From the NCBI GenBank assembly GCA_019637155.1, contig JAHBWE010000010.1, forward strand, positions 340,441 through 404,440: 64,000 nt of DNA, read 5' to 3'. This DNA is from Labilithrix sp. GTDB taxonomy: Bacteria > Myxococcota_A > Polyangia > Polyangiales > Polyangiaceae. Shown one piece after another: positions 12,105-20,799 of this stretch. A program made the position numbers and the translations under genes. Numbering within the stretch: the first letter of the stretch is position 1; every line of letters begins with the position of its first letter. The notes under the pieces were generated by a model. It saw only the letters and a list, made by a program, of their open reading frames with translations. It made no database searches and was not told the DNA's origin.

Positions 12105-12809
12105 ATGGTTCAGCGGCCCGCCCTCGTCGTCCTGGCGATCGGTCTCGTTCACTGCGTCGGCGAGGACCTGCGCCCCACGGCGGTCGTCGTCCTCGACGGT
12201 GGAGCATCGTCGTCGTCCTCCTCCTCCGGTGGCTCCTCCGGCTCGTCGTCGTCCTCGTCCTCCGGCTCGTCGTCGTCGTCCTCCTCCTCCGGAGGAGGCG
12301 CGGACGCGTCGGGGACCGGCTCGCCGCTGCCGGCGGGCGGGCTCTACGCGTTCGTGTCGAGCAGCCGGCACACCGGCGCCCTCGGAGGCGCCGCCGGCGC
12401 AGACAAGATCTGCGGGGACCTCGGGCAGACGCTCCGGCGGAGCGGGACGTTCCGCGCGTGGATCTCGACGAGCGAGCGCAAGGCGTACGAGTGGGTCCCC
12501 GCGGAGAAGACCTGGTACTCGGCGACCGGCGTGGAGGTCGCGACGTCGGCGGGGCTGACCTCGAACCCGTCGTCGCTTCGGTCCGAGCTCACGCTCGATG
12601 AGTCGGGCGCCGCCGCGACCGGCCCGACCGCGTGGACGGGCACGAACGGGAGCGGCTCGGTGGGAGAGACCTGCAACGGCTTCGAGAGCAAGGAGAGCGG
12701 CCGCAAGGCGAGCGCGGGCAAGCTCGGCCACGTCGACTACAACTGGACGAACGCGGGCACGGTCGAGTGCTCCACCGAGCAGCACCTCCTCTGCTTCGAG
12801 GTCCCGTGA
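12105..12809 (+). CDS. lipoprotein with poly-Ser linker and lectin/endostatin-like domain
   Basis: 234 residues. An N-terminal signal ends at a lipobox-like VHC near residue 17. Residues about 35-66 are almost pure Ser/Gly. The C-terminal domain (about 75-234) begins LYAFVSSSRHTGALGG, continues with AGADKICGDLGQ and GTFRAWISTSERKAYEW, and ends with paired cysteines. This matches the DUF1554 / collagen NC10-endostatin-like fold often found in myxobacterial surface lipoproteins. Ligand unknown. It is likely lipid-anchored, with the Ser linker as a stalk. Confidence 0.8.
   Translation: MVQRPALVVLAIGLVHCVGEDLRPTAVVVLDGGASSSSSSSGGSSGSSSSSSSGSSSSSSSSGGGADASGTGSPLPAGGLYAFVSSSRHTGALGGAAGADKICGDLGQTLRRSGTFRAWISTSERKAYEWVPAEKTWYSATGVEVATSAGLTSNPSSLRSELTLDESGAAATGPTAWTGTNGSGSVGETCNGFESKESGRKASAGKLGHVDYNWTNAGTVECSTEQHLLCFEVP
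12207..12290 (+). repeat. TCG/TCC serine-codon microsatellite
   Basis: A run of TCG and TCC codons broken by GGC/GGT encodes the Ser/Gly stalk of the lipoprotein. Codon-level repeats like this are prone to slippage in units of three, which would change stalk length without breaking the frame. Confidence 0.8.
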
Positions 12810-12860
12810 GCGGCATGGGCTGGCGCTCGGCGCGGCATGGGACTAAATGCGCGTTCAGCC

Positions 12861-13166
12861 ATGAGCGAAGAACGCATCGTCCACTGCCGGAAGCTCGGGA
12901 AAGACCTGCCCGGCCTCGCGAAGCCCCCGTACAAAAACGAGCTCGGGAAGCGGATCTACGAGGAGGTCTCGAAGGAGGCCTGGGACATGTGGATCAAGGA
13001 CTCGGTCAAGTACATCAACACGTACCGCGTCGACCTCACGTCGCCCGAGGGCCAGAAGTTCATGTTCGATCAGGCCGAGGTCTACTTCGGCTTCAAGGGC
13101 GGAAAGCTGGCCGACACCGCGTTCGTGCCGGCGCAGCCCGGCGCCGACGACAAGAACGAAGACTGA
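12861..13166 (+). CDS. YggX-family Fe(2+)-trafficking / oxidative damage protection protein
   Basis: 101 residues. The N-terminus IVHCRKLGKDLPGLAKPPY carries the conserved single Cys and the PP motif; WDMWIKDSVKYINTYRVDL matches the family's central helix. YggX proteins protect labile Fe-S clusters and are linked to intracellular iron handling in enteric bacteria. I chose the ATG at 12861; an upstream in-frame ATG at 12837 adds eight residues not found in the family. The gene ends 12 bases before the Fe-S flavoprotein at 13179, which fits a joint role in redox and Fe-S maintenance. Confidence 0.9.
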   Translation: MSEERIVHCRKLGKDLPGLAKPPYKNELGKRIYEEVSKEAWDMWIKDSVKYINTYRVDLTSPEGQKFMFDQAEVYFGFKGGKLADTAFVPAQPGADDKNED

Positions 13167-13178
13167 GAGAGCGCCACC

Positions 13179-16100
13179 GTGTCCGCCGCCACGAGCTTCC
13201 GCGTCACCCGCAAGTCGTTCCCGCCGCCGGAGGGGCTGCCGTCGTCCGACATGCCGATGGGCATCGCGGGCTTCCGCTTCTCCGATCTCTTCGTCCCCGA
13301 GCGCCTCAAGGACCTCTACGGCGCCTTCTGCACCGAGCTCGAGCAGACCGCGCCCGAGGACGCGAAGCTCTACGCCTCGTGGCGCGCGGGCGCGTTCGCG
13401 AAGCCGGAGGAGATCTCGACCGCGATCCTCGCGGTGGCTCCGCACGTGAGCCGCTTCGTCGGCCGCCTCTTCGGCGTCGAGAAGGAGATCGCGGAGCTCG
13501 CGTCCGAGGTGAAGGACCGGGAGCCGCTCTGGGTCTTCAAGGCGGACTTCGCGAAGAAGCGCGTGCTGAAGGACAGCGCGGGCAAGGCCTGGAAGGGCAC
13601 GCTCGCGGAGGCGGGCGCGGTCGCGACCGCGGCGATCACGGCGATGTTCCCGCAGCGGCCGGAGGCGATCCTCCGCGGCACGCAGAGCTACCCCGACGAG
13701 GAGCTCGCGGTCGCGAAGGCGGTCATCATGCTCGTCCAGGTCGACGACACCGCGCGCAAGGCGGCGAAGGCCGGCGGCGCGGCGTGGACGGACGAGCTCC
13801 GCGAGCGTGCCTCGATCGTGCGGAGGGCGCTCGCGAGCAGCTTCAGCGCGTCGCGCGTGAGCGAGGAGGCGTGCGCGGTGGCGGAGGAGGGCGCGCCGAC
13901 CGACGCCGAGCAGCACAAGGTCGTCGCGTTCGCGCTCGACGCGATCGAGGCGTGGCTCGCGCATCGCCGCAAGGACCACCACGACCACGCGTTTCACTGG
14001 CCGTCGCTCCGCGTCGCGAAGACGGTCGATCACCAGCACCTCGTCGAGCTGCGGCGGCCGGAGCCGAAGCTGCAGGAGCTCTTCGTCGGCCCCGACCACG
14101 AGCGCCGCGAGCGCGACGGCTTCCCGCTCACCGATCGCCGCGGGGATCCGCGCCAGATCGAGCAGGAGATCGACTACTGCCTCTACTGCCACGAGCGCGA
14201 CAAGGACTCGTGCAGCAAGGGCCTCCGCGACAACAAAACGAACGAGATCAAGAAGAACCCCCTCGGCGTCGCGCTCGACGGGTGTCCGCTCGACGAGAAG
14301 ATCAGCGAGATGCACGTCGTCCGCCGCGGCGGCGACGCCCTCGGCGCGCTCGCGATCGTCGCGATCGACAACCCGATGTGCCCCGGCACTGGTCACCGCA
14401 TCTGCAACGACTGCATGAAGGCCTGCGTCTTCCAGAAGCAGGAGCCGGTCAACATCCCGCAGATCGAGACGCGCGTGCTCACCGAGGTGCTCTCGCTCCC
14501 GTGGGGCCTCGAGATCTACGGCCTCCTCACGCGCTGGAACCCGCTCGACGTCCGGCGTCCGTACGCGCTCCCGTACAACGGCAAGAACGTCCTCGTGGTC
14601 GGGCTCGGCCCCGCCGGCTACACCCTCGCGCACCACCTCACGCGCGAGGGCTTCGGCGTCAGCGCGATCGACGGGCTCAAGATCGAGCCGCTCCCGGCCG
14701 AGCTCACCGGCTCGTGGAGCGGGGCGACGTGGACGCCGCCGCTGCCGATCAAGGACTTCGGCACTTTGTACGAAGAGCTCGACGAGCGCGTCTTGCTCGG
14801 ATTCGGCGGAGTCAGCGAATACGGGATCACCGTCCGCTGGGACAAGAACTTCCTCACCCTCCTCTACATCACGCTCGCGCGGAAGCAGCTCCTCCGCATC
14901 TACGGCGGGATCCGCTTCGGCGGCACGATGACGCTCGACGACGCGTGGTCGCTCGGGTTCGACCACGTCGCCCTCGCGGCGGGCGCGGGCCGCCCCACCA
15001 TCATCGACATCAAGAACAACCTGGCGAAGGGGATCCGCAAGGCCTCCGACTTCCTGATGGCGCTCCAGCTCACCGGCGCTTACAAGCGGAGCTCGATCGC
15101 GAACCTGCAGATCCAGCTCCCCGCGATCGTCATCGGCGGCGGCCTCACCGCGATCGACACCGCGACGGAGCTCCTCGCGTACTACCCGATCCAGGTCGAG
15201 AAGGTCGCCCAGCGCGTGCACGACCTCGTCGCGACCCAGGGGCCCGAGGCGGTGCGCGCGATGTTCGACGAGGAGGAGTGGGCCGAGCTCGAGGTCCAGC
15301 TCCAGCACGCGAAGGAGCTCGAGGAGGAGCGCGCCCTCGCGGCGAAGGAGGGACGTGACCCGCTCCTCCAGCCGCTGCTCGACAAATGGGGCGGGGTCTG
15401 GCTCGTCTACCGCCGCTCCGTCCTCGAGTCGCCGGCGTACCGCCTGAACCACGAGGAGGTGCAGAAGAGCCTCGAGGAGGGGGTGCGCTACGTCGAGAAC
15501 CTCTCCCCGACGGAGGCGGTGCTCGACCCGTACGGCCACGTGAAGGCGGTGAAGTTCCGCCGCGCGCACGCGCCGGTCGAGAGCGACGACGGCACGCTCC
15601 CCGAAGAGGTGGAGCTCCCCGCGCGCACGGTCTGCGTCGCGGCCGGCACCTCGCCGAACACGATGTACGAGAAGGAGTACGAGGGCACGTTCGCGCTCGA
15701 CGCGAAGAAGCAGTACTTCCAGGCCTTCTCCGCGACGGTCGAGGGTGACGTCGCGACGTTGGCGAAGGTCGACGGCCGCTCGTCGTCGGAGGCGTTCTTC
15801 ACGAGCTACGCGAAGGACGGGCGGAAGCTCGTCTCGTTCTACGGCGACAACCACCCGTTCTACGCCGGCAGCGTCGTGAAGGCGATGGCGAGCGCGAAGC
15901 ACGGCTTCCTCCACGTGGGGCGGCTCTTCCCGGAGGTGGAGGCGCTCGCGAACGACACGGTGGGGCAGCCCGCGCGCAACGCGCGGCTCGCCGACTTCTT
16001 CGCCTCGCTCGACGATGCGCTCGTCGCGCGCGTGGTCGAGGTGAACCGCCTCACGAAGACGATCGTCGAGGTGGTGGTGAAGGCGCCGATGGCGGCGCGG

Positions 16101-16997
16101 AAGTTCAAGCCGGGGCAGTTCTATCGCCTCCAGAACTTCGAGTCGTTCGCGCCCGTCGTCGCGGGCACGCGCCTCGGGATGGAGGGCCTCGCCCTCACCG
16201 GCGCGTGGATCGACGAAGAGAAAGGCCTCCTCGGCACGATCGTGCTCGAGATGGGCGGCAGCTCGCGCCTCTGCGCCGCGCTCCGCCCCGGCGAGCCGAT
16301 CGTCCTGATGGGCCCGACCGGCACGCCGACGCACGTGCAGAAGAGCGAGACGAGCCTCCTCCTCGGCGGTGGCCTCGGCAACGCGGTCCTCTTCTCGATC
16401 GCGCGCGCGATGAAGGCGCTCGGCAACGAGGTGCTCTACTTCGCCGGCTACAAGAAGGGCGAGGACCTCTTCAAGCAGGACGACATCGAGGCGTACACGG
16501 ACCAGGTCATCTGGTGCACGGACACGGGCGCGGAGATCGCGCCGCGGCGCCCGCAGGACCGGCACTTCCGCGGCAACATCGTCCAGGCGTGCGTGGCGTA
16601 CGGCAAGGGCGAGCTCGGCGAGCGGCTCGTGAAGCTGCCGAAGGTGAACCGCATCATCGCGATCGGCTCCGACCGCATGATGGCGGCGGTGAAGGAGGCG
16701 CGCCACGGCGTCCTCCAGCCGTTCCTCGATCCGCTCCACGTCGCGATCGGCAGCATCAACTCGCCGATGCAGTGCATGATGAAGGAGGTCTGCGCGCAGT
16801 GCCTCCAGAAGCACACCGATCCGAAGACGGGGAAGGAGACGTTGGTCTTCTCCTGTTACAACCAGGACCAGGAGCTCGACGCGGTCGACTTCAAGCACCT
16901 CCACGACCGCCTGCGCGCCAACTCGATGCAGGAGAAGGTCGCGAACGCCTGGCTCGATCGGCTGCTCGAGAAGAACCCGGAGCTCCTCCGGATCTGA
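13179..16997 (+). CDS. single-chain GltD/NfnB + FNR/PyrK-like Fe-S flavoprotein
   Basis: 1272 residues, GTG start. Residues 1-300 have no recognised domain. Residues about 330-430 hold the GltD/NfnB-type Fe-S region (CLYCHERDKDSC, GCPLDEKI, NPMCPGTGHRICNDCMKAC). A FAD-binding Rossmann motif VLVVGLGPAGYTLAHHL is near residue 470 and a second dinucleotide motif IVIGGGLTAIDTATEL near 650. From about residue 945 there is a ferredoxin-reductase / PyrK-like module (KFKPGQFYRLQNF, LLLGGGLGNAVLFSIARAM) ending in a 2Fe-2S cysteine set (QCMMKEVCAQC then FSCYN). These are the parts of the two-subunit NfnAB or sulfide dehydrogenase complexes joined in one chain, in large-then-small order. A pyridine-nucleotide/ferredoxin role is inferred; electron bifurcation is unproven. 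Confidence 0.82.
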   Translation: MSAATSFRVTRKSFPPPEGLPSSDMPMGIAGFRFSDLFVPERLKDLYGAFCTELEQTAPEDAKLYASWRAGAFAKPEEISTAILAVAPHVSRFVGRLFGVEKEIAELASEVKDREPLWVFKADFAKKRVLKDSAGKAWKGTLAEAGAVATAAITAMFPQRPEAILRGTQSYPDEELAVAKAVIMLVQVDDTARKAAKAGGAAWTDELRERASIVRRALASSFSASRVSEEACAVAEEGAPTDAEQHKVVAFALDAIEAWLAHRRKDHHDHAFHWPSLRVAKTVDHQHLVELRRPEPKLQELFVGPDHERRERDGFPLTDRRGDPRQIEQEIDYCLYCHERDKDSCSKGLRDNKTNEIKKNPLGVALDGCPLDEKISEMHVVRRGGDALGALAIVAIDNPMCPGTGHRICNDCMKACVFQKQEPVNIPQIETRVLTEVLSLPWGLEIYGLLTRWNPLDVRRPYALPYNGKNVLVVGLGPAGYTLAHHLTREGFGVSAIDGLKIEPLPAELTGSWSGATWTPPLPIKDFGTLYEELDERVLLGFGGVSEYGITVRWDKNFLTLLYITLARKQLLRIYGGIRFGGTMTLDDAWSLGFDHVALAAGAGRPTIIDIKNNLAKGIRKASDFLMALQLTGAYKRSSIANLQIQLPAIVIGGGLTAIDTATELLAYYPIQVEKVAQRVHDLVATQGPEAVRAMFDEEEWAELEVQLQHAKELEEERALAAKEGRDPLLQPLLDKWGGVWLVYRRSVLESPAYRLNHEEVQKSLEEGVRYVENLSPTEAVLDPYGHVKAVKFRRAHAPVESDDGTLPEEVELPARTVCVAAGTSPNTMYEKEYEGTFALDAKKQYFQAFSATVEGDVATLAKVDGRSSSEAFFTSYAKDGRKLVSFYGDNHPFYAGSVVKAMASAKHGFLHVGRLFPEVEALANDTVGQPARNARLADFFASLDDALVARVVEVNRLTKTIVEVVVKAPMAARKFKPGQFYRLQNFESFAPVVAGTRLGMEGLALTGAWIDEEKGLLGTIVLEMGGSSRLCAALRPGEPIVLMGPTGTPTHVQKSETSLLLGGGLGNAVLFSIARAMKALGNEVLYFAGYKKGEDLFKQDDIEAYTDQVIWCTDTGAEIAPRRPQDRHFRGNIVQACVAYGKGELGERLVKLPKVNRIIAIGSDRMMAAVKEARHGVLQPFLDPLHVAIGSINSPMQCMMKEVCAQCLQKHTDPKTGKETLVFSCYNQDQELDAVDFKHLHDRLRANSMQEKVANAWLDRLLEKNPELLRI

Positions 16998-17003
16998 TCG
17001 ACG

Positions 17004-17894
17004 TCAGAGGCACTGGAACGTGACGCCCGCGGCCGGCTCGGGGGCGGGCGTCGTGCGCTGGTGCGCCCACGGCGCGACGCCCTCGGCGGCGGGGTCGAAC
17101 TCGACGTTCGGGACGAGGTAGCGGAGCTCGTGGCGGCTGCCGTCGTCCGCGGCGAGGTTCGGCGCGCCGAGGTTTCGGCTCGAGAACTGGGTCGGCAGGT
17201 AGGCATGGTGGGGCACGCCGTCGACGTCGAACGTGAGGTAGGTCGACGAGCCGCGCGAGGCGTTCGTGACCTTCCGCTCGATCGCGGCGGACGGGGGGCC
17301 GAAGAAGACGCGGAAGTCCTCGTACGACCAGTCGACGTCGGGGCGCAGGAGCACGAAGCGGCGGCCGTCCGGCGTCGTCGCGTCGTACTCCACCGTGACC
17401 TGCGCCGGGATGTTCTCGACCGCGAGCGCCGCGATCTCGCTCGGCGAGAGGAGCGTCAACGTCTCGCCCTGCGAGCTCGGATCGAACGACTTCGTCGCTG
17501 GATCGGGGGCGCCGCGGAAGACGGCCATCGTCGTGGCGGCGCCGCCGGCGAGGTCGATCCGAACCTGCAGGTCCGAGGTCGCGTCGCCGACCATCAGCGC
17601 GATGAAGTCGGAACCTCCGCCGGAGCCCGCGACCTTCTCGCGGCGCACGCCGCCGGCGCCGCCGATGAAGACGCGGAGCTGCTCCGACGGCCCCGCCGGC
17701 CCGCGATCGACGAGGTACACCGTCCCGTCGCCGGCGCGTCCGCCCGCGACGACGGCGCCGAGGGCGATCGGCTTCGTATCCGCAACCAGCGGGTTGCATG
17801 CATGAAGGCCGCGGGCTTCGTCCGAGCCGCCGCTGGTGCAGGCGGACGCGGCGAGGGCCACGAGGACGAGCGCAGCCGCGAGCGTGCGAAGCAT
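17004..17894 (-). CDS. lipoprotein, paralogue of the next gene
   Basis: 296 residues with a clear signal and lipobox (LAASAC at about residue 19). The mature part starts with a conserved CNPL motif, then GTVYLVDRGP, followed by beta-rich sequence with FRGAPDP, FGPPSA and TFDVDG segments and a final Cys (TFQCL). No domain was recognised. It aligns along its whole length with the product of 18006-18878 (shared CxPL, DGTxYxVD, MAVFRG, VFxGPP, FDVDG and a C-terminal Cys-x), so the two arose by duplication. Convergent with the flavoprotein gene, only 6 bases between stops. Confidence 0.75.
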   Translation of the reverse strand: MLRTLAAALVLVALAASACTSGGSDEARGLHACNPLVADTKPIALGAVVAGGRAGDGTVYLVDRGPAGPSEQLRVFIGGAGGVRREKVAGSGGGSDFIALMVGDATSDLQVRIDLAGGAATTMAVFRGAPDPATKSFDPSSQGETLTLLSPSEIAALAVENIPAQVTVEYDATTPDGRRFVLLRPDVDWSYEDFRVFFGPPSAAIERKVTNASRGSSTYLTFDVDGVPHHAYLPTQFSSRNLGAPNLAADDGSRHELRYLVPNVEFDPAAEGVAPWAHQRTTPAPEPAAGVTFQCL

Positions 17895-17985
17895 GATCGA
17901 ATCCTCGAAAGCAAAAATCGGACCGATCGTCGTTCCGAGGAATTCCGCGGATTTCGGGAAGGTCGCGGCGTGCCAGAGTGGGCCA

Positions 17986-18002
17986 GACGCGACGTTCGCG
18001 TC
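17986..18002 (-). terminator. hairpin after the second lipoprotein gene
   Basis: A perfect 7-bp inverted repeat (GACGCGA / TCGCGTC, loop CGT) starts 3 bases past the stop of the gene at 18006. There is no T-run on the minus strand, so factor-independent termination is uncertain. The rest of the 111-base gap (17895-18005) shows no gene. Confidence 0.35.
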
Positions 18003-18005
18003 CGA

Positions 18006-18878
18006 TCAGAAGCAGAGGAACGAGAGGCCGGTGGTGAAGGTCGCGGCGGGGGCCTTCGGGGGCGCGGCGCCGTCGACGACCTCGCCGGGGGAGCCGGGGA
18101 GCGGCGTCAGCGTCGCGATGATGCCGGCGCCGTCCTCGAGGCGCGCGGCGCCGGACATCGGGTTGCTCTCCGCCGTCGTCAGCGTCGCGACCGTCTGGAT
18201 GCCGTCGACGTCGAACACGACGGTCGTGAACGTCGCGAACGCCGCGCTCAGGACGGTGTACTCGACCATGCGGTCCGGCGGCCCGAGGAACACGCGCAGC
18301 GTCTCCGTCGTGACCACGCCGGTGGGATGGAGGACGAGGAAGCGGCGTCCGTCGCTCGCGGTCGCGGCGTAGAGCACGTCGACGGCGGGGAGGTCTTCGA
18401 GGGTGAGGCCCGCGTACGCGTCGGCGGCGACGGGCGTGAGCACCTCGCCGTCGATCTCGGGGTTGAAGGTCGTCGCCTCGCCGAGGACGCCGCGGAAGAC
18501 GGCCATCCGCGTCGCCGGGCCGTCGAAGCCCTCGTGCTCGACCTTCAGCTGGAGGTCCGCGGCGTCGTTCAGCGAGAGGAGGAGCTCCTCCTCCGATTCG
18601 TGCACCGCCGCGACCTTCACGCGCTTCAGCGCCGTGCCGGCGGAGACGAACGCGCGCCGCTCGCCGGCCACCCCGGCGGAGGGCGCCGGCGTCTTGTCGA
18701 CGACGTAGATCGTGCCGTCGGCGGCGCTGCCGGCCGCGATCACCGTCGCGAGCGCCAGCGGCTCGGGCGAGGCCGCGAGCGGATCGCACGGGCGCGCGCC
18801 CGAAGGCGGCGGCGGCGGGACGTAGGGATCCTCGCAAGCCGCGACGAGGAGAGCGACGAACGGCAGCAGACGTTTCAC
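18006..18878 (-). CDS. lipoprotein, paralogue of the 17004 gene
   Basis: 290 residues from a GTG that overlaps the stop of the upstream MetE-like remnant (GTGA). The signal KRLLPFVALLVAAC has a lipobox Cys at residue 15. The mature chain has a short poly-Pro segment (YVPPPPP), then CDPL, DGTIYVVD, MAVFRG, VFLGPPD and VFDVDG motifs shared with the neighbouring lipoprotein, and ends in LSFLCF. The conserved first and last cysteines could form a disulphide. Function unknown; beta-rich and probably surface or periplasmic. Confidence 0.75.
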   Translation of the reverse strand: MKRLLPFVALLVAACEDPYVPPPPPSGARPCDPLAASPEPLALATVIAAGSAADGTIYVVDKTPAPSAGVAGERRAFVSAGTALKRVKVAAVHESEEELLLSLNDAADLQLKVEHEGFDGPATRMAVFRGVLGEATTFNPEIDGEVLTPVAADAYAGLTLEDLPAVDVLYAATASDGRRFLVLHPTGVVTTETLRVFLGPPDRMVEYTVLSAAFATFTTVVFDVDGIQTVATLTTAESNPMSGAARLEDGAGIIATLTPLPGSPGEVVDGAAPPKAPAATFTTGLSFLCF

Positions 18879-19261
18879 GAAGGGACCACCTCTCGACGGA
18901 CCACGGCGGCGCCTTTCACCATCGCGGAGAGCTTGCCGAAGGCCGTCTCCCTCGACAGGTACTTCATCCCGCAGTCGGGCGCGACGATGACGCGCTCGGG
19001 CGGCAGCACGTCGAGCGCGCGGCGGATCCGCGTCGCGACCACCTCCGGCGTCTCGACGTTCGCGTCCCCGAGATCGAGCACGCCGATCATGAACGTCTTC
19101 GAGGGCGTCGCCGCGTCCTGCGCCTCGAGGAGGTGCGCGGGCGGGATCTTCCAGACCTCCCTCGCGCGGACGCGCGGCGGGAGACGCGACTTCAGGTTGG
19201 CGCGGTCGACGAGCCACTCCGGCTGCACGTAGCTGCCGACGACGGTGGTAGGGAGGAGCAC
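18875..19261 (-). pseudogene. MetE-family (cobalamin-independent methionine synthase-like) gene with large internal deletion
   Basis: 128 residues, GTG start. The first ~50 residues (LLPTTVVGSYVQPEWLVDRANL ... VWKIPPAHLLEAQDAAT) match the start of the catalytic MetE-like domain. The rest (MIGVLDLGDANVETPEVVATRIRRAL ... VIVAPDCGMKYLSRETAFGKL) matches its last third. From my knowledge of ~340-390-residue family members, about 200 residues between them are missing, with the frame kept. The lost part holds the His-Cys-Glu zinc ligands; only the last Cys (APDCGMKYL) remains. It cannot be a working methyltransferase. It ends in a GTGA overlap with the lipoprotein gene, so it may survive as a translated leader. 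Confidence 0.75.
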
Positions 19262-19281
19262 GCTGCGATTATGGTACGCCG

Positions 19282-20799
19282 GTGGACGCCGTCCAGCGCG
19301 CAGCAAAGAGCACCGTCGCGAGCCTGTTCGCGGCGCGGGCGCGCGTGCATCCCGGGCGCGTCGCGCTCGACGACGGGACGCGGGCGCTGACCTACGGCGA
19401 GGTGCTGGAGCGGAGCGCGCGGCTCGCGGGCTTCCTCCGCGGCCGCGGCGTCCAGCGCGGCGATCGGCTCGCCGTGCTCTCCGAGAACCGCCTCGAGTAC
19501 CTCGAGGTCCACCTCGCCGCCGCGCGCATCGGGGCGATCACGGCGTGCCAGAGCTGGCGCCTCGCGCCCGCCGAGCTCCGCCACTGCCTCGAGCTCGTGG
19601 AGCCCAAGGTCACGTTCGCGTCGCCGCTCCACGCAGAAAAGCTCGCCGCCGACCTCGTGCTCGGCGACGCCTACGAGGCCGCCCTCGCCGCCGCGACGCC
19701 GGCGCCGATCGACGACGCGGTCGATCCCGAGGACCCGCTGATCATCCTCTACACGAGCGGCACGACCGGGCTCCCGAAGGGCGCGGTCCTCAGCCATCGC
19801 GCCGAGATCGTGCGGAACCTCACCATGCGCGCGGAGCTCGGGCTCGCGAGCGACGACGACACCGTCGCGTGGCCGCCGCTCTATCACATGGGCGCGACGG
19901 AGTGGTCGCTCGGCACGCTCATGTCCGGCGGCGCCGTCTACGTCTTGCCCGGCTACGACGCGGCGAGGCTCGCGGACATCGTCGCGACGAAGAAGCTCGG
20001 CTGGCTGCTGCTCATGCCGGGGATGATCGCCTCGTTCGCGGAGGAGCTCCGCCGCCGCGCGATCGTGCCGCGCGGGATCAAGATCGCCGGCGTGATGGCG
20101 GACCTCGTGCCGCCGCACGAGCTCGCGGAGATCACGACGCTCCTCCGCGCGCCGTACGGCAACACCTTCGGCGCGACGGAGACCGGCTGCCCGCCGTGCT
20201 CCTCGAACCTGATCCCGATCGGCGTCGTGCCGGAGCGCCTCTCGAAGGAGCAGAGCCCATACTGCGAGGTCCGCCTCGTCGACGCGGACGGCGACGACGT
20301 GCCGGACGGGACGCCGGGGGAGCTGTGGATGCGCGGGCCGACGCTGTTCAGCGGGTACTTCCGGAACCCGGAGGCGAACGCGGCGTCGTTCGCGGGCGGC
20401 TGGTTCCACATGGGCGACGTGTTCCAGCGCAACGCGGACGGCACGCTCGACTTCGTCGATCGCGTGAAATACCTGATCAAGTCCGGCGGCGAGAACGTGT
20501 ACCCCGCCGAGATCGAGCGCGTGCTGCTCGCCGATCCGCGCGTGGCGGAGGCCGCGGTCGTGCGCCGGCCCGACGCGAAGTGGGGCGAGGTGCCGGTCGC
20601 GTTCGTGGCGCGGAGCGACGCCGCGCTCACGGCGGAGGAGCTCTACGCGCGGTGCCGCGCGGAGCTTGCAGGATACAAGCAACCGAAGGACATCGTCTTC
20701 ATCGCGCTCGAGGAGTTCCCGCGCAGCGCGTCGGGCAAGGTGCAGCGCCACGAGCTCGAGAAGCTGGAAAAGCTGGAGAAGCGGGAGAAGCGGCCATGA
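19282..20799 (+). CDS. AMP-forming acyl-CoA synthetase (ANL superfamily)
   Basis: 505 residues, GTG start. Activates a carboxylic acid as acyl-AMP and then acyl-CoA. The phosphate-binding loop LYTSGTTGLPKG (about residues 156-167), the NTFGATETG adenine motif, the GWFHMGDV hinge region and the C-terminal catalytic Lys in PRSASGKVQRHEL are intact. The sequence resembles fatty-acid or CaiC-type ligases; the substrate cannot be read from it. The last codons overlap the citryl-CoA lyase-like gene by ATGA, so the two products probably act in sequence. Only 20 bases separate it from the divergent MetE-like remnant, leaving little room for two promoters. Confidence 0.9.
   Translation: MDAVQRAAKSTVASLFAARARVHPGRVALDDGTRALTYGEVLERSARLAGFLRGRGVQRGDRLAVLSENRLEYLEVHLAAARIGAITACQSWRLAPAELRHCLELVEPKVTFASPLHAEKLAADLVLGDAYEAALAAATPAPIDDAVDPEDPLIILYTSGTTGLPKGAVLSHRAEIVRNLTMRAELGLASDDDTVAWPPLYHMGATEWSLGTLMSGGAVYVLPGYDAARLADIVATKKLGWLLLMPGMIASFAEELRRRAIVPRGIKIAGVMADLVPPHELAEITTLLRAPYGNTFGATETGCPPCSSNLIPIGVVPERLSKEQSPYCEVRLVDADGDDVPDGTPGELWMRGPTLFSGYFRNPEANAASFAGGWFHMGDVFQRNADGTLDFVDRVKYLIKSGGENVYPAEIERVLLADPRVAEAAVVRRPDAKWGEVPVAFVARSDAALTAEELYARCRAELAGYKQPKDIVFIALEEFPRSASGKVQRHELEKLEKLEKREKRP

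Noticed and set aside
12855..16904. 1349-codon minus-strand frame opposite the flavoprotein
   Set aside because: No motif, extreme Arg/Leu/Val bias; the plus strand carries FAD and Fe-S motifs.
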